From Gammaproteobacteria bacterium (GTDB taxonomy: Bacteria > Pseudomonadota > Gammaproteobacteria > Pseudomonadales > Pseudohongiellaceae), in contig JAHEGE010000002.1 of assembly GCA_024639905.1 (NCBI GenBank), forward strand, positions 62,001 through 126,000: a stretch of DNA of 64,000 nucleotides, written 5' to 3'. The translations under genes were made by a program, and so were the position numbers. Below the pieces are notes generated by a model. That model did not search any database and had not been told where the DNA came from. It saw only the letters and a program-made list of their open reading frames with translations. This document shows, piece by piece, positions 56,177 through 64,000 of the stretch (within the stretch, counting starts at the first letter, position 1; each line of letters starts with the position of its first letter).

Positions 56177-57067
56177 ATGACCCCATTTAAACATATCGGC
56201 CTCGTCGGCCGTCCTGGGCATGCAGGCGTCGTCGACTCCTTAGAGCGAGTGCTCGATTTCCTGCAACGCCGAGATCTGGTTGCTGTGCTCGATACCCAGA
56301 CGGCGGGTCTGGTTGATGGCCGAGGCGATATTCATTGTGACGGCTCGGAATTAGGTGAGCGCTGCGATCTCGTTGTGGTCGTGGGCGGCGACGGTAGCAT
56401 GCTGCATGTCGCTAAGGCGATTACCGCCGCACAGCTGCCGGTTATCGGGATTAATCGTGGCAAGCTGGGTTTCCTTACGGACATCCCACCGAGCAAGATC
56501 GAGGCGGGGCTCGAAGAGGTCTTAAGTGGCAACTTCAGTGTCGATCGGCGTTTTCTGCTCGAGGCGAACAAGCGCGAGAGCGACGGCAGCCTGCGCGCGC
56601 TCGGCGCTGCGCTTAACGACGTGGTGTTGCATCCCGGCAACGCAGCCCAGATGATTGAGTTCGAACTCTTCGTCGATGGCAGGTTTGTCTATAGCCTCGC
56701 CTCAGATGGCCTGATCGTAGCCACCCCTACCGGTTCCACCGCGTATTCTCTCTCGGCGGGTGGGCCTATTATGCATCCCACGCTTAACGCGATCGTGTTG
56801 GTGCCGATGTATCCCCATAGCCTCAACAGCCGCCCGATCGTCGTCGACGGGGACAGTGAGATAAGACTCGTTGTGTCGGCAACAGAAGACCTGCGCCCGC
56901 AGATCAGCTGCGATGGTCAGGAGGTGTTTTCTGCAAAGGCTGGCGACGAGATTGTTATTCGCAAGTCTGCAAGTTCGCTGAAACTCATTCATCCGCTCGA
57001 GCATTCTTTCTATGGCGCTTGCCGATCTAAACTTGGCTGGGGCAACCGGCTAGAGAAAGAAGACTAG
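56177..57067 (+). CDS. nadK: NAD kinase
   Basis: Phosphorylates NAD+ to NADP+. The 296 residues contain the ATP/metal motif VVVVGGDGSMLHVAK (GGDGS at 70-74), GINRGKLGFLTD, and the NAD-site sequence TPTGSTAYSLSAGGPIMHP. Length as in E. coli (292). The rhomboid gene begins two bases after its stop, so the pair is probably translated together. Confidence 0.96.
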   Translation: MTPFKHIGLVGRPGHAGVVDSLERVLDFLQRRDLVAVLDTQTAGLVDGRGDIHCDGSELGERCDLVVVVGGDGSMLHVAKAITAAQLPVIGINRGKLGFLTDIPPSKIEAGLEEVLSGNFSVDRRFLLEANKRESDGSLRALGAALNDVVLHPGNAAQMIEFELFVDGRFVYSLASDGLIVATPTGSTAYSLSAGGPIMHPTLNAIVLVPMYPHSLNSRPIVVDGDSEIRLVVSATEDLRPQISCDGQEVFSAKAGDEIVIRKSASSLKLIHPLEHSFYGACRSKLGWGNRLEKED

Positions 57068-57069
57068 CC

Positions 57070-57969
57070 GTGCTGCGGGCGGCGAGCGTTCCCCTAACAA
57101 CCGATTTGCGGTCACTGCTCGCTGTGCTGCGCGTGCAGGGTGTTCAGGTTCGCGTCAGCGAAGAGGCTGGCGAGCAGGTGGTATGGGCGCGCGATGAGCG
57201 CGACGTTGAAGCGGTAGCACAGGCACTTGTAGCGCTGGAGAGGGGCGAGATTGCTCGCGCAGCAGAAGGTGCTGCGCAGGCAAGAAGAGGGCTCGGCGAC
57301 ACGCTCGAAGGGCCAAACAGTGCTCCTCTCGTTAATCAAGCAGCGGGGATTGTGTGGCGCCTTGCACGCTTCTCACGCCGTTGCCCCCTTACGGCCTCAC
57401 TTGTGCTCGCGACATTGATCGTGGCCTTGCTCAGTCGTAACGGACGGGACGTTGCGGGCGTGGCTATGCTGTTTTTCCCTGCGCTGCCTTTCGTAAGCGC
57501 TACAGACCTGTTTCTCCAACTCCTGTCGCCGTGGCTGCTCCTGCGTAGCGTTACGCCGGCATTGCTACACTTCGGCGAGTTGCACCTGGTGTTTAACTTG
57601 CTTTGGCTTCTCTATTTTGGCCGCCAGCTCGAACGAGTGCAGCCAGCAGTGCTCGTGTTTCTGGTGTATGTGCTGACAGCCTTCGCTGGTAACTTTGTGC
57701 AGTATTACACGGGCGGATCTGCCGCCTTCGGTGGGTTGTCTGGGTTAATCTATGGCCTTGTGGGCTATACTTGGCTGCTCGGCGTTATGGCTCCCAATAG
57801 TGGTGTACAGCTTCGCACTAGCACCTTCGCTGTCTTCGTCATCGCCTTGCTTGCCATGGCTATCTTCGCAAGCGATAGCATCGCCTCAGGCGCTCACCTT
57901 GGTGGGCTGGTCGCCGGTTTGGCCTGCGCTGCGATCGTAAAGTTGGGATATACACTCCGGCGCGTTTAA
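57070..57969 (+). CDS. rhomboid family intramembrane serine protease (GlpG-like)
   Basis: A 299-residue protein with a cytosolic N-terminal domain (about 1-95) and six hydrophobic helices. Catalytic Ser224 is in FGGLSGLIYG, catalytic His276 in GAHLGGLVAG, and His172 and Asn176 in LHLVFNLLW form the oxyanion-side cluster of GlpG. LLRSVTPALLHF precedes the L1 region. The N-terminal domain is helical and Ala/Arg/Glu rich. It starts with GTG 57070. It follows nadK by two bases. Confidence 0.9.
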   Translation: MLRAASVPLTTDLRSLLAVLRVQGVQVRVSEEAGEQVVWARDERDVEAVAQALVALERGEIARAAEGAAQARRGLGDTLEGPNSAPLVNQAAGIVWRLARFSRRCPLTASLVLATLIVALLSRNGRDVAGVAMLFFPALPFVSATDLFLQLLSPWLLLRSVTPALLHFGELHLVFNLLWLLYFGRQLERVQPAVLVFLVYVLTAFAGNFVQYYTGGSAAFGGLSGLIYGLVGYTWLLGVMAPNSGVQLRTSTFAVFVIALLAMAIFASDSIASGAHLGGLVAGLACAAIVKLGYTLRRV

Positions 57970-58019
57970 GGTTAATTCTCTTAGAATGTGCTGCTCTCAA
58001 AACAAATAGTGAGATAAGT

Positions 58020-58274
58020 ATGGAAAATCCGATTCCTCAGATTCCTTTCGACCGGCCCGACAGCGTCGAGGCGCTTATCGAGGCTATGACGCCGACGATT
58101 TACGAGAACCTCAAAACGGCAATTGAGCTTGGCAAGTGGGGCGACGGCACTCGACTAAGCGCAGAGCAGGTTGAGTCATGCCTGCAAACCATTATTTTGT
58201 ATGAAGCGAAGCATGTAGAGGCAGAAGCGCGGATCGAAGCCACACTGCCAACCGGCTGCTCCAAAGATTCCTAG
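58020..58274 (+). CDS. DUF1315 (YeaC-like) protein
   Basis: An 84-residue protein matching the YeaC/DUF1315 family: VEALIEAMTPTIYENLKTA, ELGKWGDGTRLSAEQVE, and QTIILYEAKH. Function is unknown. In pseudomonads it also sits beside a DUF2797 gene, which follows here after 68 bases. Confidence 0.85.
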   Translation: MENPIPQIPFDRPDSVEALIEAMTPTIYENLKTAIELGKWGDGTRLSAEQVESCLQTIILYEAKHVEAEARIEATLPTGCSKDS

Positions 58275-58342
58275 AGTGTGTGAAGCGCGACTAAGACCAC
58301 TCCAGATTCAGATCAAAACCCTTCAAGGTAAGAGAATTCACT

Positions 58343-59170
58343 ATGCAGGAACAGGCTCGGGGCATCGTCCGTAAGATGAGTAGCAGGCTCGAAGAAACCG
58401 TGGCCTATTCGCTGCGTTTGGGCGACGCTAAGTTGCCAGCCAATGGCTTAATTGGCGCGCCGCTCAAGCTCGAATTCAGCGGTGATATCTATTGTGTCGA
58501 GTGTGCTCGAAAAACTAATAAGAGTTTTAACCAGGGCTTCTGCTACCCGTGTTTTCAGAAACTCGCTGCCTGCGACAGCTGCATAATCCATCCCGAGCGC
58601 TGTCATTTCGATCAAGGCACCTGTCGTGAACCAGCTTGGGGTGAGCAGTTCTGCCTGCAAGATCACATCGTTTACTTGGCCAATTCATCGGGGCTCAAGG
58701 TTGGCATTACCCGCGCGACGCAAGTGCCCACACGATGGATAGACCAAGGCGCGACACAGGCGCTACCTATCCTTCGTGTACGTTCGCGTCTTCAATCAGG
58801 CGCGGTAGAAGTTGCGTTCAAGCAGCATGTCGCTGACAAGACTAATTGGCGCGACATGCTCAAAGGCGCTGCAGATTCGCTAGAATTGACTGCGGAACGC
58901 GATCGATTGGTCGCGCTATGCGAAGAGGACTTAGCTTCATTGCGGGAGAATTTCGGTGACTTCGCCGTGAGCGCGATAAACGGCGTAGAACCTACTGAAA
59001 TCCGCTATCCGGTAGCGCGCTATCTCGACAAGATTGCCTCACATAATTTCGACAAGAACCCAGTCGTCGAAGGTGAGCTACTCGGCATAAAAGGGCAGTA
59101 CCTCATCTTCGATACCGGCGTGATTAATCTACGCCGATTCTCAGGCTATGAAGTCGCCGCAAGCTTTTAG
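58343..59170 (+). CDS. DUF2797 protein with Cys-rich zinc-ribbon-like part and GIY-YIG-like signature
   Basis: A 275-residue DUF2797 family protein. The N-terminal half has nine cysteines, including CxxC pairs at 51/54, 67/70 and 77/80 and singles at 87, 94 and 104, so it likely binds zinc. The next part reads HIVYLANSSGLKVGITR (108-124), then RWIDQGATQA and Glu156 in VEVAFKQHV. That is the layout of the GIY-YIG/T5orf172 fold: VY, then KxGIT, then Arg, then Glu. Function is not established; a nuclease-like role is my inference. Confidence 0.85.
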   Translation: MQEQARGIVRKMSSRLEETVAYSLRLGDAKLPANGLIGAPLKLEFSGDIYCVECARKTNKSFNQGFCYPCFQKLAACDSCIIHPERCHFDQGTCREPAWGEQFCLQDHIVYLANSSGLKVGITRATQVPTRWIDQGATQALPILRVRSRLQSGAVEVAFKQHVADKTNWRDMLKGAADSLELTAERDRLVALCEEDLASLRENFGDFAVSAINGVEPTEIRYPVARYLDKIASHNFDKNPVVEGELLGIKGQYLIFDTGVINLRRFSGYEVAASF

Positions 59171-59251
59171 CAGCCAGCCTAATTGGCACACTGACGACCG
59201 CGCATAGCGACTCTCCGCAGCGCCTACTCACTTTTGCAAGGGACCACATTC

Positions 59252-61981
59252 ATGAAAGACGCCGCCGCGAAGACCATTTATCTTAAAGACTATGCGCCCA
59301 CACCCTATTTAATAGAGACCACTGAGCTGAGTTTCGACTTGTACGAAGAGCATGCCGACGTCTATTCGGTCCTGCGTTTCGTCGTCAACCCTGCAGCAGC
59401 GCCGAGTGACCGCATCGAACTGCATGGTCAAGATCTCACTCTGTGTAAGCTCGAGATCGGCGAGACGGGCGCTCTGCGTCTCGTTCCCGAAGACCAGTAT
59501 ACGGTGGACGGAGAGTCTCTCGTGTTGCATTCGCTGTCGGCGCTTCTAGGCGAGGCCACCCAGGCCTTCGAGCTACGCTGCCACACTCGCATTGAGCCGC
59601 AGAACAATACGGCGCTCGAGGGCTTGTATAAATCGAAGAAGATGTTCTGCACCCAATGTGAGGCCGAGGGTTTCCGGCGCATTACCTATTACTATGATCG
59701 CCCCGATGTGATGTCGAGTTTTACCACGCGCATCGCAGCCAATAAGGCGCGCTATCCGGTTCTTTTGTCCAATGGCAATAACATTGCTGAGGGCGAGGTT
59801 GAGGGCAGCAATGGCGAGAGACACTGGGTGCAGTGGGAAGACCCATTTAAGAAGCCGAGCTATCTCTTCGCTCTGGTTGCGGGAGATCTTTCGAGTATTG
59901 ACGACAGCTTTGTGACAGCGAGCGGACGTGACGTTGCATTACGCATTTTTGTCGAGAACAAGGACTTGGATAAATGCGACCACGCGATGGATTCCCTCAA
60001 GCGCTCCATGCGCTGGGACGAAGAGGTCTACGGTCGGGAATACGACCTCGACATCTTCATGATCGTCGCCGTCGACGACTTCAATATGGGTGCGATGGAA
60101 AACAAGGGGCTCAATATTTTCAACACCTCTTGCGTATTGGCGAATCCTAAAACGACAACAGATGCGGCCTTTCAGCGTGTCGAGGCCGTGGTCGCACATG
60201 AGTACTTCCATAACTGGTCGGGCAACCGTGTAACGTGTCGAGATTGGTTTCAGCTAAGCCTAAAAGAGGGTTTCACGGTTTATCGTGATGCGGAGTTCTC
60301 CGCCGACATGGGATCGCGCACGGTGAAGCGTGTGGAAGACGCCGCTTTCTTGCAAACTGTTCAGTTCGCAGAAGATGCGGGCCCGATGGCACACTCGATA
60401 CGCCCCGAATCGTTCATGGAAATCTCGAATTTTTACACCGTAACGATCTACGAGAAGGGCGCTGAGGTCGTGCGCATGATCAATCTGTTGCTCGGTGATG
60501 ATAAATTCCGAGCCGGCTCGGATCTTTATTTCGAGCGCCACGACGGTCAGGCCGTCACCACCGAAGATTTTGTCAAAGCGATGGAAGACGCAAGCGGCGT
60601 CGACCTTACCCAGTTCCGCCGGTGGTATTCTCAGGCCGGTACGCCGCGCCTCAGCGTTGCGGGCGACTACGATGCGTCTGCAAAAACTTACACTTTGACG
60701 GTTAAGCAGAGCTGCCCGGCAACTCCCGGACAGCCCGATAAACAGCCTTTCCATCTGCCGTTCAGCCTAGGCCTGCTCGCCGACGACGGCTCTGAGTTTG
60801 AACTCACACTCGCAGGCGAAGGCGAGGGCGAGAGCAGCGAAGTGGGCGCCACCTCACGTACGCTTTCCGTGACAAGCGCCGAGCAGCGCTTCGTCTTCGA
60901 AGGCATTTGCGAGGCGCCAACTCCGTCGCTGCTGCGCGGCTTCAGCGCCCCAGTGCGCTTGGAATTCGCCTATACACCTGCTCAGCTGCAAACCCTCGCG
61001 GTGCATGATAGCGACGGCTTCAATCGCTGGAACGCAGCGCAGCAGTTGGCCATCGGCGTGATTGACGCGGGTCTGGCTGCGCGTGCCGCAGGCGCTGAGG
61101 TGCAGCTGCCAGGGCTATTAAGGGACGCCTTCGCCGGTGTGCTTGCAATAGTGAAGCAAGATCCCACGTTCGACAAAGCCATGGCCGCGCATATGCTCGT
61201 GCTGCCGACAACCGCATTCCTCATCGAGCGCGCGGAAACCGCCGATGTCGAAGGTATCCACGCCGTTCGCGAAGCTTTGGCTGACCAGCTCGCGCTCGCA
61301 CTAGAGCTGCAGTTCGCGGCGATCTACGCAGCGAATGCGACTCAAGCGGACGCTGAATTCAGTGCCAATGCCGATGCCATGGCGCGGCGCGCTATCGCCA
61401 ATCTCGCGCTTAGTTATTTAGTCCGCACGGGCAAGCCCGAATGGCTCGCTGCGTGCACGGCGCAGTTCGAGGACGCGAGCAACATGACCGATCAGGCCGC
61501 CGCGCTGCGCTGCCTCGTTAACAGCACGACCGCAGCCGGCCGCGACGCATGCGAAACGGCGCTGGCCTCATTCCACAGCCAGTGGCAGCACGAGGCGCTT
61601 GTGGTGGATCAGTGGTTCGCCATTCAGGCCACTAGCACGGCGACTGGTGCGTTAGCGCGTGTGGAGGCGCTAATGCAGCACGCCGATTTCGATATTAAAA
61701 ATCCCAACAAGGTGCGCTCGCTTATTGGTGCCTTCTGCGGGCAGAACCACGTCGGTTTCCACGCTGCCGACGGCAGCGGCTACCGCTTCCTCGCCGATCG
61801 CGTGCTCGAGCTGGACAAACTCAATCCTCAGATTGCCTCGCGCTTACTAACGCCGCTCACCCGTTTCGGCAAGTTCGCGCCCGAAAAGCGGGCGATGATG
61901 CAGGCGGAGCTTGCGCGTCTTAAGGCTGCGGAGGGGCTGTCGCGGGATGTGTTTGAGGTCGTGGAGAAGAGCACAGCATAG
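59252..61981 (+). CDS. pepN: aminopeptidase N (M1 family)
   Basis: Broad-specificity cytosolic aminopeptidase. ATG 59252 has AAGGGA about eight bases upstream and gives 909 residues; an earlier in-frame start (59234) has none. GAMENKGLNIFN, the exopeptidase motif, lies near residue 283. The zinc site VVAHEYFHNWSGNRVTCRDW with downstream SLKEGFTVYRDAEFS lies near 313. The length and a C-terminal helical domain match E. coli PepN (870) with some extra residues. Confidence 0.96.
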   Translation: MKDAAAKTIYLKDYAPTPYLIETTELSFDLYEEHADVYSVLRFVVNPAAAPSDRIELHGQDLTLCKLEIGETGALRLVPEDQYTVDGESLVLHSLSALLGEATQAFELRCHTRIEPQNNTALEGLYKSKKMFCTQCEAEGFRRITYYYDRPDVMSSFTTRIAANKARYPVLLSNGNNIAEGEVEGSNGERHWVQWEDPFKKPSYLFALVAGDLSSIDDSFVTASGRDVALRIFVENKDLDKCDHAMDSLKRSMRWDEEVYGREYDLDIFMIVAVDDFNMGAMENKGLNIFNTSCVLANPKTTTDAAFQRVEAVVAHEYFHNWSGNRVTCRDWFQLSLKEGFTVYRDAEFSADMGSRTVKRVEDAAFLQTVQFAEDAGPMAHSIRPESFMEISNFYTVTIYEKGAEVVRMINLLLGDDKFRAGSDLYFERHDGQAVTTEDFVKAMEDASGVDLTQFRRWYSQAGTPRLSVAGDYDASAKTYTLTVKQSCPATPGQPDKQPFHLPFSLGLLADDGSEFELTLAGEGEGESSEVGATSRTLSVTSAEQRFVFEGICEAPTPSLLRGFSAPVRLEFAYTPAQLQTLAVHDSDGFNRWNAAQQLAIGVIDAGLAARAAGAEVQLPGLLRDAFAGVLAIVKQDPTFDKAMAAHMLVLPTTAFLIERAETADVEGIHAVREALADQLALALELQFAAIYAANATQADAEFSANADAMARRAIANLALSYLVRTGKPEWLAACTAQFEDASNMTDQAAALRCLVNSTTAAGRDACETALASFHSQWQHEALVVDQWFAIQATSTATGALARVEALMQHADFDIKNPNKVRSLIGAFCGQNHVGFHAADGSGYRFLADRVLELDKLNPQIASRLLTPLTRFGKFAPEKRAMMQAELARLKAAEGLSRDVFEVVEKSTA

Positions 61982-61985
61982 GGTT

Positions 61986-62023
61986 AAAAAAAATGCCCCA
62001 GCAACCTAAGCTACTGGGGCATT
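61986..62023 (-). terminator. intrinsic terminator of acnB
   Basis: AATGCCCCAG/CTGGGGCATT forms a 10-bp stem with a 12-base loop. In the minus direction it is followed by a run of eight T, giving a strong U-tract, 27 bases after the acnB stop. It lies between the convergent pepN and acnB genes. The plus-strand side lacks a T-run, so pepN termination is less clear. Confidence 0.88.
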
Positions 62024-62049
62024 GTTGTAACTAAAATCGAGTTTTAGTG

Positions 62050-64000
62050 TTAAACAGCAACATCCTGAATGCTCGTCAGCGGAATCGACTTGGCGCGATC
62101 TGCTGCCTTCATATACGACTCAATCTCATTGAAGTTCAGGTAGCGGTAAATGCTGTCTGCCATCGTGTCGATGTTGCCCATAAACGAGAGATACTCCTCC
62201 ATCGTGGGGATCTTGCCCAGCGCGGCGCTAACAGCGGCAAGCTCTGACGAGGCGAGGTACACGTTCGCGCCTTGACCGAGACGATTCGGGAAGTTGCGCG
62301 TGGAGGTCGACACAACCGTCGAGTTCGGTGCTACGCGTGCCTGGTTGCCCATGCATAGCGAGCAGCCCGGCATCTCGGTGCGTGCGCCGGAGACACCGAA
62401 CACGTTGTAAATGCCTTCCTCTGTGAGCTGATGCTCGTCCATCTTGGTAGGTGGGGCGATCCACAGCTTGGTGGGTAGCGCGCCGTCCACTTGCTTGAGC
62501 ACTTCGCTTGCGGCGCGGAAATGGCCGATGTTGGTCATGCACGAACCGATGAACACTTCGTCGATCTTAGTGTTCTGAACCTCAGACAGTGGCTTCACGT
62601 CGTCTGGATCGTTCGGACAGGCGAGCAGCGGCTCTTTGATCTCGTTGAGATCGATCTCGATGATCTTGTGGTATTCTGCGTCGGCGTCTGGCTCCATGAG
62701 CTCCGGGTTAGCCAGCCAAGCTTCCATGGCTTGAGCGCGACGCTCTAATGTTCGCGCATCTTGGTAGCCCTGTTCGATCATCCAGCGCAGCATAGTGATG
62801 TTGGAGCGGAAATACTCTTCGATCGGTGCGCGACCGAGGCGAATGGTACAGCCGCCGGCAGAGCGTTCAGCAGAGGCGTCTGAAATTTCAAATGCCTGTT
62901 CCACCTTGAGGTCAGGCAAGCCTTCGATCTCGAGGATGCGGCCTGAAAAGATGTTTTTCTTGCCTTTCTTCTCAAGAGTCAGATCGCCGCTCTGCAGCGC
63001 CGCATAAGGAATGGCGTTAACCAGATCGCGCAGGGTGATGCCCGGTTGCATCTCGCCCTTAAATCGCACGAGCACAGATTCCGGCATGTCCAATGGCATA
63101 ACGCCCGTAGCAGCGGCGAAGGCAACGAGGCCAGAGCCGGCAGGGAAGGAGATACCGATGGGGAAGCGGGTGTGTGAGTCGCCGCCGGTACCCACCGTGT
63201 CAGGCAGCAGCATTCGGTTAAGCCACGAGTGGATAATGCCGTCGCCGGGCCGCAAAGAAACGCCGCCGCGCGTATGAATAAAGTCTGGCAGCGTGTGCTG
63301 GGTCTCGATGTCGACTGGCTTTGGATAGGCTGCGGTGTGACAAAACGACTGCATAACCAGATCGGCTGAGAAGCCGAGGCAGGCGAGGTCTTTGAGTTCG
63401 TCGCGGGTCATGGGGCCGGTGGTGTCTTGGCTGCCTACCGTGGTCATGCGCGGTTCGCAGTAGTCGCCTGGGCGCACGCCTGGGACGTTACAGGCCTTGC
63501 CAACCATCTTCTGCGCTAGCGTGAAGCCTTTGCTGGAGGCGGCGACTGGGACCATTGAGCGGAACGCGGTAGAGGCTTCGAGGCCGAGCTCTTCGCGCGC
63601 ACGCTGAGTGAGACCGCGGCCGATAATCAGTGGGATGCGGCCGCCTGCGCGGACTTCGTCCAGAAGGACTTCGGTTTTGAGTTCGAACTCGGTAACGAGT
63701 TCACCGCTGCCGTTGCGTGTGATCTTGCCGGCGTACACATCGATGTCGATGATGTCGCCGGTATTGAGGTCGTCAACATCGCATTCGAAGGGAAGGGCGC
63801 CGGCGTCTTCCATGGTGTTGAAAAAGATAGGGGCGATTTTGCCGCCGATGCATACGCCGCCGTCACGCTTGTTTGGGATGTACGGGATGTCGTCGCCGAT
63901 ATACCACAGCACCGAGTTGGTGGCGGATTTGCGTGAGGAGCCTGTGCCCATGACGTCGCCAACAATGGCGACCGGGTGGCCAGTGGCTTCGAGCTCTTCG
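62050..64000 (-). CDS. acnB: bifunctional aconitate hydratase 2 / 2-methylisocitrate dehydratase AcnB, 5' end missing
   Basis: The last 650 residues of AcnB; the gene runs off the right edge in an open frame ([20 protein letters not shown] precedes the internal ATG at 63951). The visible AcnB signatures include [61 protein letters not shown] and [13 protein letters not shown], which hold the [4Fe-4S] cysteines. It interconverts citrate and isocitrate. AcnB also hydrates 2-methyl-cis-aconitate in enteric bacteria, which could supply the step left open by the lack of AcnD next to prpBC. Confidence 0.96.
   Translation of the reverse strand, partial: EELEATGHPVAIVGDVMGTGSSRKSATNSVLWYIGDDIPYIPNKRDGGVCIGGKIAPIFFNTMEDAGALPFECDVDDLNTGDIIDIDVYAGKITRNGSGELVTEFELKTEVLLDEVRAGGRIPLIIGRGLTQRAREELGLEASTAFRSMVPVAASSKGFTLAQKMVGKACNVPGVRPGDYCEPRMTTVGSQDTTGPMTRDELKDLACLGFSADLVMQSFCHTAAYPKPVDIETQHTLPDFIHTRGGVSLRPGDGIIHSWLNRMLLPDTVGTGGDSHTRFPIGISFPAGSGLVAFAAATGVMPLDMPESVLVRFKGEMQPGITLRDLVNAIPYAALQSGDLTLEKKGKKNIFSGRILEIEGLPDLKVEQAFEISDASAERSAGGCTIRLGRAPIEEYFRSNITMLRWMIEQGYQDARTLERRAQAMEAWLANPELMEPDADAEYHKIIEIDLNEIKEPLLACPNDPDDVKPLSEVQNTKIDEVFIGSCMTNIGHFRAASEVLKQVDGALPTKLWIAPPTKMDEHQLTEEGIYNVFGVSGARTEMPGCSLCMGNQARVAPNSTVVSTSTRNFPNRLGQGANVYLASSELAAVSAALGKIPTMEEYLSFMGNIDTMADSIYRYLNFNEIESYMKAADRAKSIPLTSIQDVAV

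Overview
The window is a dense chromosomal core region of a gammaproteobacterium, probably a marine one of the Cellvibrionales/Pseudomonas-like branch. The blocks fmdB-aspS-yebC-ruvCAB-tolQRAB-pal-cpoB-queE-queC and tusA-perM-dapA-bamC, the FleQ-type regulator, and an AspRS carrying the Pseudomonas-type relaxed-specificity residues all point that way. The genus assignment is only an inference. I see no prophage, insertion sequence, CRISPR array or integrated element.

Layout: 1-2972 (minus) is a propionate operon, gntR-prpB-prpC-prpD, with prpD running off the left edge. Then come ugd (3048-4388), a lipoprotein serine hydrolase (4526-5869), and a divergent control region with phased CCWWGG boxes. 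This faces a DUF2239 gene and a membrane-anchored winged-helix-like regulator (6065-8225). 8.2-12.3 kb holds a small unknown gene, a fused two-domain protein resembling arsenosugar-type glycosyltransferases, an orphan FlgM-like gene and fleQ. 12.3-19.5 kb holds purMN, DUF2066-hda, wrbA-DUF2069, proS and a HU-like protein with a lysine-rich tail. 19.9-31.6 kb is one long forward block: translation (aspS), Holliday-junction processing (ruvCAB), envelope integrity (Tol-Pal) and the start of queuosine synthesis (queE, queC), ending at tRNA-Lys. 31.8-40 kb carries nadA, bepA, tusA, perM, dapA, bamC, rmuC, miaE and an LRR lipoprotein. 40.8-50.5 kb carries an FKBP isomerase, an M18 peptidase, mnmC, prfB with its programmed frameshift, lysS, ung, a flavoprotein reductase, queD, and tRNA-Val and tRNA-Asp. 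50.6-64 kb carries a DUF885 lipoprotein, a PLP enzyme, a secreted metzincin-type protease, nadK, a rhomboid protease, DUF1315, DUF2797, pepN and acnB (running off the right edge).

Functional links: PrpC, PrpD and PrpB would work with AcnB, encoded at the other end, as a methylcitrate cycle without AcnD/PrpF. MnmC, MiaE and QueC/D/E are tRNA-modification enzymes, and the window also encodes tRNA-Lys(UUU) and tRNA-Asp(GUC), substrates of two of these pathways. The less-explained parts are the DUF2239/membrane-regulator locus with its phased operator array, the paired palindromes at gntR, the secreted metzincin, and a GIY-YIG-like signature in the DUF2797 protein.
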